Positions 1 to 7,367 of a DNA stretch of 10,703 nt are shown piece by piece (positions within the stretch are counted from its first letter, which is position 1; each line of letters begins with the position of its first letter). Under the pieces are notes generated by a model, which saw only the letters and a program-made list of their open reading frames with translations, ran no database searches and was not told the DNA's origin. This stretch comes from Candidatus Competibacteraceae bacterium. GTDB lineage: Bacteria; Pseudomonadota; Gammaproteobacteria; Competibacterales; Competibacteraceae. The stretch spans positions 1 through 10,703 of the forward strand of contig SKOM01000136.1 of the NCBI GenBank assembly GCA_007120095.1, given 5' to 3'. The translations under genes were made by a program, and so were the position numbers.

Positions 1-260
1 CGCTGGATCGGGCTGGTGGTCGCCGCAATGCTGACGGCCTTCCAGAAGCGGGCGAGATGCTCGCACGCGCCCTCGGCACCACCAGCCTCCAGACCATCGG
101 CCATCACCACCGCGTTCATCGCCCCGGCACTCGTACCGCTGACGCCCTCGATCCGCAGTCGCGGCTCTTGAAGCAGGCGATCCAGCACACCCCAGGTGAG
201 CGCACCGTGCGCGCCACCACCCTGCAAGGCCAGCTCGATTGTCTTGGTTGCTTTGCTCAT
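1..260 (-). CDS. Patatin-like phospholipase, N-terminal part (runs off the left edge)
   Basis: The minus strand encodes 86 complete residues starting MSKATKTIELALQGGGAHGA. Seen: the glycine-rich oxyanion-hole motif GGGAHG at residues 14-19 and the nucleophile elbow GTSAG at 42-46, with Ser44 as predicted catalytic serine. These two motifs at this spacing define bacterial patatin-like acyl hydrolases, which use a Ser-Asp dyad; the Asp motif (DGG/DGA) would lie beyond the window edge. The ATG at 260 is preceded six bases away by a strong GGGAGGG ribosome binding site (267-273), so the start is well supported. There is no obvious signal peptide, so the product is probably cytoplasmic or peripheral. 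The family hydrolyses acyl esters of lipids; the exact substrate cannot be told from this fragment. The gene is divergent from rmlB and need not be related to it. Confidence 0.88.
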   Translation of the reverse strand, partial: MSKATKTIELALQGGGAHGALTWGVLDRLLQEPRLRIEGVSGTSAGAMNAVVMADGLEAGGAEGACEHLARFWKAVSIAATTSPIQ

Positions 261-362
261 GCACTGCCCTCCCATAAGTTACACAGTCGTTCGCCCTGAT
301 GGGGGAATATCATCCCACGATGAGTGCAATTTTTCGAGGCTGTTAACCGCCGTATAGGCAGC

Positions 363-391
363 TTGAAACCGATTCATCGGCTATCATAAGA
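363..391 (+). promoter_or_regulatory. Possible rmlB promoter with embedded small palindrome
   Basis: TTGAAA (363-368) and ATAAGA (386-391) are separated by 17 bases and resemble a weak sigma-70 promoter just upstream of rmlB. An alternative -10, TATCAT at 382-387, would have too short a spacer (13). The spacer contains CCGAT-TC-ATCGG (369-380), a perfect small inverted repeat that could be an operator or could be chance. The rest of the 261-412 gap shows nothing I recognise. Confidence 0.25.
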
Positions 392-412
392 ATTTTGCAC
401 ATGAGAGCGCTG

Positions 413-1414
413 ATGAGTTACCAACCTCGCAACACCCTGATCACCGGTGCCGCCGGTTTTATCGGCTGTAATTTCGTGCGCTACTGGCTAGAGCAGTATC
501 CCGAGATCCGTATCGTCAGTCTGGATGCGCTGACCTATGCGGGTTCGCGCGCCAATCTTGCTGATCTGCCTGATCCGGCACGCCATACCTTCGTACACGG
601 CGACATCACCGACCGCGCCTTGGTTGACCGGCTGCTGTACGAGCATGACATCGACACCCTCGTGCATTTTGCCGCCGAATCGCATGTGGATCGCTCCATC
701 AGCGGGCCGGCTGCGTTCATCACCACCAATATCGTCGGCACCTTCACTTTGCTCGAAGCGGCCCGCGACTACTGGCGCGAATCACAACGCCCGCTGCACG
801 TTCATCATATCTCCACTGACGAGGTGTACGGTACACTGGGCAGCGATGATCCGGCCTTCAGCGAAACCACCGCTTATGCCCCCAATTCCCCCTACTCCGC
901 ATCCAAAGCCGGGTCTGATCATCTGGTACGCGCTTATTTCCACACTTACGGATTACCGGTGACCACCAGCAACTGTTCGAATAATTACGGGCCGTTTCAG
1001 CATGGGGAAAAATTTATTCCTACCGTCATCCGCAGTTGTTTCAATCAGCACCCCATTCCAGTCTATGGCGATGGCAGCAATATCCGCGACTGGCTGTATG
1101 TCAACGACCATTGCACGGGGATTGATGCCGTGATCCGCCAAGGCCGCCGGGGCGAGACCTATAATATCGGCGGCGCTAACGAATGGGCGAATATCGACAT
1201 CGTGCGGCATATTTGCAAGTTAATGGACCAACGCCTGCCCGCGCAGGCTCCGCATCAGCGGCTGATCACTTTTGTCACCGACCGCCCCGGTCACGATTGG
1301 CGCTATGCAATTAACGCCGAAAAAATCAGCAACGAACTCAACTGGCGGCCCGCTGAAACGTTTACAACCGGGATTGCGAAAACCGTGGATTGGATCCTCG
1401 AACGTTTGCGGTAG
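413..1414 (+). CDS. rmlB: dTDP-glucose 4,6-dehydratase
   Basis: This 335-residue short-chain dehydrogenase/reductase converts dTDP-D-glucose to dTDP-4-keto-6-deoxyglucose, the second step towards dTDP-rhamnose and other deoxysugars for surface polysaccharides. Seen: the NAD-binding motif TGAAGFIG at residues 11-18; the family catalytic signature STDEVYG with Thr135, Asp136 and Glu137; the YxxxK motif with Tyr161 and Lys165; then NCSNNYGPFQ and a late RPGHDWRYAI segment typical of RmlB. Length matches the family (about 340-360). I chose ATG 413 because GAGAG (403-407) lies five bases upstream and it places the Rossmann fold near the N-terminus; ATG 401 or TTG 395 would add four or six residues. 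No rmlA, rmlC or rmlD is visible here, so the rest of the pathway must lie elsewhere. The downstream gene begins 62 bp later and may be co-transcribed. Confidence 0.95.
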   Translation: MSYQPRNTLITGAAGFIGCNFVRYWLEQYPEIRIVSLDALTYAGSRANLADLPDPARHTFVHGDITDRALVDRLLYEHDIDTLVHFAAESHVDRSISGPAAFITTNIVGTFTLLEAARDYWRESQRPLHVHHISTDEVYGTLGSDDPAFSETTAYAPNSPYSASKAGSDHLVRAYFHTYGLPVTTSNCSNNYGPFQHGEKFIPTVIRSCFNQHPIPVYGDGSNIRDWLYVNDHCTGIDAVIRQGRRGETYNIGGANEWANIDIVRHICKLMDQRLPAQAPHQRLITFVTDRPGHDWRYAINAEKISNELNWRPAETFTTGIAKTVDWILERLR

Positions 1415-1476
1415 AGAGCCGTCAGCGGCTGAATCGAATCTTACCTGTGAACAAGCGATTTTTGCAGAATTATTTT

Positions 1477-1899
1477 ATGGATAGTCGATATATCGTCATT
1501 TTCGATGGGGTGTGCAACTTGTGTAATGCGGCCGTCAGATTCATCATTAACCGCGATCCACAGGGCCAGTTTGTGTTTACACCCATGCAAGGCACTCTGG
1601 CCCATGAACTCATCGCACAGCATGGGATACCAAACTTGGGCGAGGATACGCTACTGCTCATCAAGGATAATCAGTGCTTTGTCTATTCAGATGCGGTGCT
1701 TGAGATTGCCAAAGATTTAACCGGTTGGTGGTATCTGATTAACCTGTTCAAATTTATACCAAAACCAATTAGAGATTATGTGTATCAATTAATCGCCCAC
1801 AACCGTTATCGACTCTTTGGTCAGCGAGAAACGTGCATGGTACCATCGCAGGATGTGCGCAAACGCTTCCTCCAACCTAACGGACAATCCCGACAATGA
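1477..1899 (+). CDS. DCC (DUF393) family thiol-disulfide oxidoreductase-like protein
   Basis: The product has 140 residues and begins MDSRYIVIFDGVCNLCNAAV. Seen: the hallmark DGVCNLC motif with a CxxC pair at Cys13 and Cys16, an internal YSDAVLEIAK segment, and a C-terminal NRYRLFGQRETC region ending in the basic MVPSQDVRKRFL, all in the family order. The family is thioredoxin-like and its CxxC suggests redox activity, but its physiological role is not established. The ATG at 1477 puts the motif near the N-terminus as in relatives; GTG 1447 and ATG 1390 are in frame upstream, but 1390 would overlap rmlB. The stop overlaps the tenA start by four bases (ATGA), implying translational coupling. 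The gene is clearly AT-richer than its neighbours: bases 1741-1800 are only about one third GC. Confidence 0.85.
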   Translation: MDSRYIVIFDGVCNLCNAAVRFIINRDPQGQFVFTPMQGTLAHELIAQHGIPNLGEDTLLLIKDNQCFVYSDAVLEIAKDLTGWWYLINLFKFIPKPIRDYVYQLIAHNRYRLFGQRETCMVPSQDVRKRFLQPNGQSRQ

Positions 1900-2570
1900 G
1901 CAACCCTGATCTATTTTCCCGTTTACGGACTGACTGCCACGACGAATGGAATGCCTATGTCAACCATTCCTTTGTGGAACAACTGGCAGCCGGCACCCTC
2001 CCCGAAGCCTGTTTCCGCCATTATCTGCTGCAAGATTATGTGTTCCTGATTCATTATGCCCGTGCCTGGGCGCTGGCCTGCTACAAAGCCGATACCCTCG
2101 ATGATATGCGCTCCGCCACTAGCGTATTGCAGGGGCTGATCGACTATGAAATGAGTTTGCACATCAAGTACTGCCAGCGCTGGGGCATCAGCCAGGCCCA
2201 ACTGGAACAGACACCAGAGGCTAACGCGAATATGGCCTATACCCGCTATGTGCTCGAACGCGGAATGGCCGGTGACGCCCTCGACCTGCTGGTGGCGCTG
2301 GCACCTTGTGTCATGGGTTATGCGGAAATCGGGCGGGAGCGTATGGCTCATCCGGCTACACGGCTGGAGGGCAACCCTTATCGTGATTGGCTGGAAATGT
2401 ACGCCGATCCGGAAATGCAGCAACTGGCGACTTCCGTCGCGGCACAGATGCAACGCCTGGCCGAGCAACGCATGGGCACAGGACGCTTTGCCGGTTTGCG
2501 CACGACGTTCAGTGCTGCCACTCGGCTGGAAATCGGCTTCTGGGATATGGGACTGAACCCCGACTCTTAG
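1896..2570 (+). CDS. tenA: TenA family aminopyrimidine aminohydrolase (thiaminase II)
   Basis: This 224-residue all-helical protein belongs to the TenA class with an active-site cysteine, which hydrolyses aminopyrimidine breakdown products of thiamine so that HMP can be salvaged. Against Bacillus subtilis TenA the key residues keep a +3 offset: Asp47 (QDYVFL), Tyr115 (AYTRYVL), Cys138 and Tyr142 (LAPCVMGYAEIG). The C-terminal glutamate is Glu212 in LEIGFWDM, followed by the usual short tail. The position of B. subtilis Tyr47 is Phe50 here, as I believe is common in proteobacterial relatives. The start overlaps the DCC gene stop by four bases (ATGA), so the pair is probably translated together. 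No other thiamine gene and no recognisable TPP riboswitch is nearby. It may act in thiamine salvage or on a related aminopyrimidine; the family is certain, the precise substrate less so. Confidence 0.93.
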   Translation: MSNPDLFSRLRTDCHDEWNAYVNHSFVEQLAAGTLPEACFRHYLLQDYVFLIHYARAWALACYKADTLDDMRSATSVLQGLIDYEMSLHIKYCQRWGISQAQLEQTPEANANMAYTRYVLERGMAGDALDLLVALAPCVMGYAEIGRERMAHPATRLEGNPYRDWLEMYADPEMQQLATSVAAQMQRLAEQRMGTGRFAGLRTTFSAATRLEIGFWDMGLNPDS

Positions 2571-2740
2571 CGGTGTTATCTGCTGCCATATCATCGTCAA
2601 TTCCGAAAAATGAAACTTACACCTCAGCATTCAGCACCCAAAGACGCCGAAACCCTCAGTTTGGTTAGCTTGTTGTGGCTTCAAATCGTCTGCTGTTATC
2701 AGCACGCTTAAACAAATGGCTCAACTTCACGGGTGAATTA

Positions 2741-2769
2741 CGGATCGATCACCGCAGGCGATCGATCCG
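2741..2769. terminator. Perfect 10-bp hairpin between convergent tenA and pyc
   Basis: CGGATCGATC (2741-2750) and GATCGATCCG (2760-2769) are exact reverse complements around a 9-base loop. The hairpin lies 12 bases past the pyc stop and 171 bases past the tenA stop, the right place for a transcription end, most likely for pyc. Neither side has a clear T-tract, so this is not a textbook intrinsic terminator; it could instead act as an mRNA 3' stabiliser. The rest of the 2571-2780 gap shows no feature I can support. Confidence 0.45.
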
Positions 2770-2780
2770 CTACACGGTTG

Positions 2781-5700
2781 CTATCCGGCTAACACCATCA
2801 ATAAATCCTTAGCCTCCACGCGATCCCCCGGCAGCACCAACACCTGACTGACCGTGGCGTTGCTTTCAGCACGGATGGCAGTTTCCATTTTCATCGCTTC
2901 CAGAGTTAACAACACATCCCCCCGCTCTATCGCTTGACCAGCGCTCACAGCGACACTGACCACCGATCCCGGCATGGGGGCCGGAATATGGGCCGGGTTG
3001 CCCTCCTCGGCCTTAGGATGCGCCTTGACGCTGGACTCAGCCCCTTGAACCGCCACACGCACTAAGCGCGGCTGGCCATTGAGCTCGAAAAATACCCGAC
3101 GCACCCCCTTCTCATCGGTTTCACTGGTGGCTAAATGTCGTATTATCAAGCTCTTACCCTGATCAATATCCACCGTGACTTCATCGCTGGTAGTCATGCC
3201 GAAGAAAAACGCCGGCGTCGACAATACCGCCAAATTCCCAAACTGACTGCGATGGCGGGCATAATCCGCAAACACTTTCGGGTACATCAACCAAGACGCC
3301 AGATCCGTATCACTCAACTCGTACCCAACCTGCTCGGCCGCCTGCACCCGTGCGGCGTCCAGATCCAGCGGTGGCAAATGGGCACCAGGACGCTCTCGGG
3401 GCGGCGGTTCAGTGCCTAAAATACGCCGACTGAGATCTTCAGGAAAACCATCGGGTGGAAAACCCAGCTCACCTTTGAACAAGGACACCACCGATTCGGG
3501 GAAGGTGACTTCGCGCTCAGGATTGCGTAAATCATCCGGGGTCAGACCCGCTGTCACCATGGTCAGCGCCATATCGCCGACCACTTTAGACGTGGGCGTG
3601 ACTTTGACAATATCCCCGAATAACTGATTGACCTGCGCATAGGCTTCGGCAACTTCCGGCCAATGGTGATCAATACCCAGCGAACGCGCCTGTTCGCGTA
3701 GATTGGTGTATTGCCCCCCCGGCATCTCATGGCGGTACACATCCGAGGTGCCCGAACGGATGTCGCTTTCGAACATGCTGTAATAGCGCCGCACCCCTTC
3801 CCAATAATGGGACATCTGGCGCAGCGGTTCGGTCGCCAACCCTGGATCACGCGGATGGCCGCGCAAGGCGGCGACAATCGAGCCTAAATTGGGCTGGGAG
3901 GTCAGGCCGCTCATGCTGTCCAGTGCCGCATCGACCGCATCGGCTCCGGCGTCCACAGCCGCCAGCACCGATGCTGCACTCAAGCCGCTGGTGTCGTGGG
4001 TGTGGAAATGAATCGGTAAACCGACTTCTTGTTTCAGCGTACTGATCAATAGGCGGGCGGCTTCCGGTTTACACACCCCGGCCATATCCTTAATGCCCAG
4101 AATATGCGCCCCAGCCGCTTCTAATTGCTTGGCCAGTTTGACGTAGTAGTGCAGATCGTATTTAGGCCGAGCGGGATCGAGCAGATCACCGGTGTAGCAG
4201 ATCGTCCCTTCGCACAACGCCCCGGTCTCGCACACCGCATCCATGGCCACGCGCATATTCTCCACCCAGTTCAGCGAATCAAACACCCGGAACACATCGA
4301 TGCCGTTATCCGCCGCCTGCTGGATAAAATAGCGCACGACATTATCCGGGTAGCTGGTGTAACCGACGGCATTGGCACCGCGCAGCAGCATCTGAAATAA
4401 CACATTGGGAACGTGCTGGCGCAGGGTGATCAAACGCTCCCAGGGATCTTCCTTGAGAAACCGCATGGCCACATCAAACGTCGCCCCACCCCAACATTCC
4501 AAGGAAAACAGATCGGGCAGTAATTCTGCATAGTACGGCGCAATCGTCCACATATCCCGCGAGCGCATCCGGGTTGCGAACAAGGACTGATGGGCATCAC
4601 GCAGGGTGGTATCGGTGATCAATACCTGCGGCTGGTCACGCATCCACTGGGCAAAGCCTTCAGCCCCCAGCGTCTTAAGCCGGTCACGGCTGCCCTCGGG
4701 TATCGTCCCGCTCAAACCCAGCGGCGGCAACTGTGGTGGGTCCATCCGTTCGGGCCGCGCCCGCCCCGCAACCTCGGGATTGCCATTGACAATCACCTCG
4801 CCGATGAACTGCAATAAACGGGTCGCCCGATCACGCTGTGGCACAAACCGAAACAGCTCCGGGGTCTGGTCGATAAACCGAGTGGTGCATTCGCCGGATT
4901 GAAACTGCGGGTGATTGATGACATTTTGCAAAAATGGCAGATTCGTGGATAAGCCCCGCACGCGAAATTCGCGCAGCGCTCGGTCCATACGGCGGATAGC
5001 GGTATCCGCCGTTGGCGCCCAAGCCGTCACTTTCACCAGCAGGGAATCGTAATACGGAGTGATTAAGCCCCCGGAATAGGCCGTACCGGCGTCCAGACGC
5101 ACTCCAAAACCGGCTGCACTGCGGTAGGCCAGAATCCTTCCATAATCCGGGACAAATCCGTTTTCCGGATCTTCGGTGGTAACCCGGCATTGCAAAGCAT
5201 GGCCGTCCAGGGTGATGGCGGACTGCTCCGGCACCCCACAGTCCGGATCGCCAATCCGTACCCCTTCACTGATCCGAATTTGCGCCTTGACAATATCAAT
5301 ACCGGTCACTTCCTCAGTGACGGTATGCTCGACCTGAATCCGCGGGTTGACTTCGATGAAATAGAAGGCATCAGTCTCGGCGTCCATTAAAAACTCAACC
5401 GTGCCCGCATGAGTGTAATCGGCTGCTGCGGCTAAACGCAAGGCGGCGGCACATAAATCCGCCCGTTGTTCAGCCGATAAAAACGGCGCCGGCGCGCGCT
5501 CGATGACTTTCTGATGACGGCGTTGCACCGAACAATCGCGCTCGAATAAATGCACTCGATTGCCGTGCAGATCACCGAGCACTTGCACCTCGACATGGCG
5601 GGCGTGGCGTACCAGTTTTTCTAAATAGACTTCATCATTGCCAAACGCGGCTTTGCTTTCGCGCCGTGCGGCGGCGATTTGCGCTTCTAATTCGTCGGCT

Positions 5701-6239
5701 GATTCGATCACCCGCATCCCGCGCCCACCACCGCCCCAAGAGGCTTTCAGCATGAGTGGATACCCCACATCGGTGGCAAGACGATGCACGGCGGCCCTAT
5801 CATCCGGTAAGGGGCCGGTAGCGGGCATCACCGGCACCCCGGCCGATTCGGCCAGTTGCCGGGCCGCCACTTTATTGCCTAAGCGGCGCATGACTTCAGG
5901 TGTAGGGCCGACAAATACAATCCCGTTGTGCGCACAGGCTTCAGCAAAATCCGGGTTTTCCGAGAGAAACCCATAGCCGGGATGGATGGCATCGACTTTG
6001 GCTTCACGGGCAATGCGCAAGATATCGGCAATATCCAGATAGGCATCAATGGGTTTTTTACCCACCCCAACGCGATAACTTTCATCCGCTTTGAAACGAT
6101 GCAGCGCAAAACGATCTTCGTCAGAATAAATTCCGACGGTGTGAATTCCCAATTCGTTGGCGGCTCGCATCACCCGAATGGCGATTTCACTGCGATTGGC
6201 AATCAACAAACGCTGGATGGATCGGTTAGTTTTCAGCAT
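2781..6239 (-). CDS. pyc: Pyruvate carboxylase, single-chain biotin enzyme
   Basis: This protein of about 1152 residues catalyses ATP- and bicarbonate-dependent carboxylation of pyruvate to oxaloacetate in the cytoplasm, refilling the TCA cycle and feeding gluconeogenesis. Numbered from the GTG at 6242, the domains in order are: biotin carboxylase (about 10-455) with the ATP-grasp loop GGGGRGM (170-176) and catalytic NPRIQVEH (299-306); carboxyltransferase (about 538-805) with TTLRDAHQS (545-553), the lysine of GIKDMAG (Lys718, carbamylated in homologues) and metal ligands His747 and His749 in FHTHDTSG; the PYC/OADA region with Thr882 in TPTSKVVGD; and a C-terminal biotinyl domain with EAMKMET, biotin on Lys1118. 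Domain order and length match the alpha4 single-chain form, not the two-subunit type. ATG 6239 and GTG 6242 are adjacent possible starts; an AGGG sits 7 bases before the GTG and 10 before the ATG. The reading frame is intact. It is divergent from the transacylase gene. Confidence 0.97.
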   Translation of the reverse strand: MLKTNRSIQRLLIANRSEIAIRVMRAANELGIHTVGIYSDEDRFALHRFKADESYRVGVGKKPIDAYLDIADILRIAREAKVDAIHPGYGFLSENPDFAEACAHNGIVFVGPTPEVMRRLGNKVAARQLAESAGVPVMPATGPLPDDRAAVHRLATDVGYPLMLKASWGGGGRGMRVIESADELEAQIAAARRESKAAFGNDEVYLEKLVRHARHVEVQVLGDLHGNRVHLFERDCSVQRRHQKVIERAPAPFLSAEQRADLCAAALRLAAAADYTHAGTVEFLMDAETDAFYFIEVNPRIQVEHTVTEEVTGIDIVKAQIRISEGVRIGDPDCGVPEQSAITLDGHALQCRVTTEDPENGFVPDYGRILAYRSAAGFGVRLDAGTAYSGGLITPYYDSLLVKVTAWAPTADTAIRRMDRALREFRVRGLSTNLPFLQNVINHPQFQSGECTTRFIDQTPELFRFVPQRDRATRLLQFIGEVIVNGNPEVAGRARPERMDPPQLPPLGLSGTIPEGSRDRLKTLGAEGFAQWMRDQPQVLITDTTLRDAHQSLFATRMRSRDMWTIAPYYAELLPDLFSLECWGGATFDVAMRFLKEDPWERLITLRQHVPNVLFQMLLRGANAVGYTSYPDNVVRYFIQQAADNGIDVFRVFDSLNWVENMRVAMDAVCETGALCEGTICYTGDLLDPARPKYDLHYYVKLAKQLEAAGAHILGIKDMAGVCKPEAARLLISTLKQEVGLPIHFHTHDTSGLSAASVLAAVDAGADAVDAALDSMSGLTSQPNLGSIVAALRGHPRDPGLATEPLRQMSHYWEGVRRYYSMFESDIRSGTSDVYRHEMPGGQYTNLREQARSLGIDHHWPEVAEAYAQVNQLFGDIVKVTPTSKVVGDMALTMVTAGLTPDDLRNPEREVTFPESVVSLFKGELGFPPDGFPEDLSRRILGTEPPPRERPGAHLPPLDLDAARVQAAEQVGYELSDTDLASWLMYPKVFADYARHRSQFGNLAVLSTPAFFFGMTTSDEVTVDIDQGKSLIIRHLATSETDEKGVRRVFFELNGQPRLVRVAVQGAESSVKAHPKAEEGNPAHIPAPMPGSVVSVAVSAGQAIERGDVLLTLEAMKMETAIRAESNATVSQVLVLPGDRVEAKDLLMVLAG

Positions 6240-6272
6240 CACAGGTCAACCCTGGAAAATGGCCAGTCTAGA

Positions 6273-6301
6273 ATTATGGCGATGTCACAGCACAACAGCA
6301 A
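6273..6301 (-). promoter_or_regulatory. Putative pyc promoter
   Basis: On the minus strand TTGCTG (6296-6301) is followed after 17 bases by CATAAT (6273-6278), a five-of-six match to the sigma-70 -10 box with ideal spacing. It would start transcription about 26-30 bases before the pyc start codon. This is inferred from motif and position only. Confidence 0.45.
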
Positions 6302-6311
6302 ATAGTACGAC

Positions 6312-6340
6312 TTGCCTTTTAACTGGTTTACGCATAACTT
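6312..6340 (+). promoter_or_regulatory. Putative promoter of the transacylase operon
   Basis: TTGCCT (6312-6317) and TAACTT (6335-6340) are 17 bases apart, a weak sigma-70-like pair about 40 bases before the transacylase start. It sits back-to-back with the candidate pyc promoter, and the two -35 elements are about 10 bases apart, so one regulator could affect both directions. Confidence 0.35.
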
Positions 6341-6368
6341 AGCGCAGCAAATCACGACAACCATTACC

Positions 6369-6373
6369 GAGGA
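6369..6373 (+). promoter_or_regulatory. Ribosome binding site fixing the transacylase start
   Basis: GAGGA ends seven bases before the ATG at 6381. It selects this start over an in-frame TTG at 6312, whose extra 23 residues show no family similarity and coincide with the putative promoter. Confidence 0.7.
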
Positions 6374-6380
6374 CGTCTCT

Positions 6381-7367
6381 ATGTCTGAAAAACTGCTTTT
6401 CCTGTTCCCCGGTCAAGGGGCACAATATGCTGGCATCGGCAGCGATATCCACCGCGAATACGCCAGCGTACGGCAGGTGTATACCACCGCCAGCGAAGTG
6501 CTGGGCTACGACATCGCTGAACTCAGCTTTAACGGCCCGGAAGAACGGCTCAAACTCACCCGCTACACCCAACCGGTGTTGCTCACCCATCACATCGCCT
6601 GTTTAACCGTATTCCGGGAACTCACCGATAACCAGGTACCCCCCCAACTCAGCGGTGGTCACAGTCTGGGTGAGTACTCCGCCTTGGTCGCCGCTGGGGT
6701 ATTGGACTTCGCCACAGCGTTGCGACTGGTGCAGAAACGCGGCGAACTCATGGGCGAATTTGGTGCCGGTGAGATGTCCGCCCTACCGTTGGAACTCAGC
6801 GAGGCTCAGGCACTGGCTGAGAAGCACTATTGTGCCGTAGCCGGTTTGAATCTCAAGGATCAAACTGTGGTGGGCGGTCTGCCCGCCGATCTTGACCGCC
6901 TGGAAGCCGAACTGGCTGAGATCCAGCCGCGCAAACGTCCGGTACGGTTAAAAACCGAAGGGGCTTTCCATACCTATTACATGGTCAGCGCGGCTTGCAA
7001 ATTCCGCGCCGTGCTGGAAACCGCTGAATTTCAACCCAGCAGTGTTAAAGTACTGTCGAATTATACCGGCGGTGTCCATACGGCGGATCCCGATGCCATT
7101 CGTACCCGATTATTTTTTCAGTTGTTTCATCCGGTGCGTTGGGTTGATAATCTACACACCGCGCTGGCTGGCGGTGTTACCCGCATCATTGAATTCGGCG
7201 GCGGCATCGGCAAGGGTGAAACGCCTGCGGAAAAACGACCTAATCTGGAAGGCATGATTAAAAAAATCCAGCGAAAAATCCAGCGCGGTACGGAATACGC
7301 GGCCAAGTACCACGCCGCGATTAACCAAGCGACCCTGACCACCACAGCAGAGGTACTGCAATTATGA
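6381..7367 (+). CDS. FabD-like acyl-CoA:ACP S-acyltransferase (malonyltransferase fold)
   Basis: The 328-residue product transfers an acyl group, malonyl in classical members, from CoA to an acyl carrier protein. Seen: N-terminal FPGQGAQ with oxyanion-hole Gln12; nucleophile elbow GHSLGEY with Ser95; the QKRG arginine (Arg120) that binds the carboxylate of malonyl-type substrates; and GAFHTYYM with catalytic His197. The catalytic set is complete, so an active enzyme with a dicarboxylic acyl-CoA is likely. Two regions are unlike housekeeping FabD: the usual N-S-P-x-Q loop before VISG reads NLKDQTVVGG (157-166), and the usual C-terminal GPGKVLTGL region reads EFGGGIGKGETPAEKRPNLE (271-290). No fabH, fabG or acpP adjoins, so it may be a second, stand-alone transacylase. 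Its stop overlaps the next start by four bases (ATGA), indicating translational coupling. I withhold the symbol fabD because of this context. Confidence 0.88.
   Translation: MSEKLLFLFPGQGAQYAGIGSDIHREYASVRQVYTTASEVLGYDIAELSFNGPEERLKLTRYTQPVLLTHHIACLTVFRELTDNQVPPQLSGGHSLGEYSALVAAGVLDFATALRLVQKRGELMGEFGAGEMSALPLELSEAQALAEKHYCAVAGLNLKDQTVVGGLPADLDRLEAELAEIQPRKRPVRLKTEGAFHTYYMVSAACKFRAVLETAEFQPSSVKVLSNYTGGVHTADPDAIRTRLFFQLFHPVRWVDNLHTALAGGVTRIIEFGGGIGKGETPAEKRPNLEGMIKKIQRKIQRGTEYAAKYHAAINQATLTTTAEVLQL

Noticed and set aside
1417..1430. Hairpin AGCCG-TCAG-CGGCT just after the rmlB stop
   Set aside because: The stem is only 5 bp and no T-tract follows, so it is not a credible intrinsic terminator.
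1923..2630. Open frame of 235 codons on the minus strand opposite tenA
   Set aside because: tenA on the plus strand has all catalytic motifs in register; the antisense translation shows no recognisable domain.
2610..2711. Small plus-strand frame of 33 residues (MKLTPQHSAP...) in the tenA-pyc gap
   Set aside because: No ribosome binding site and no recognisable motif; such a length occurs easily by chance. It would be of interest only if conserved in relatives.
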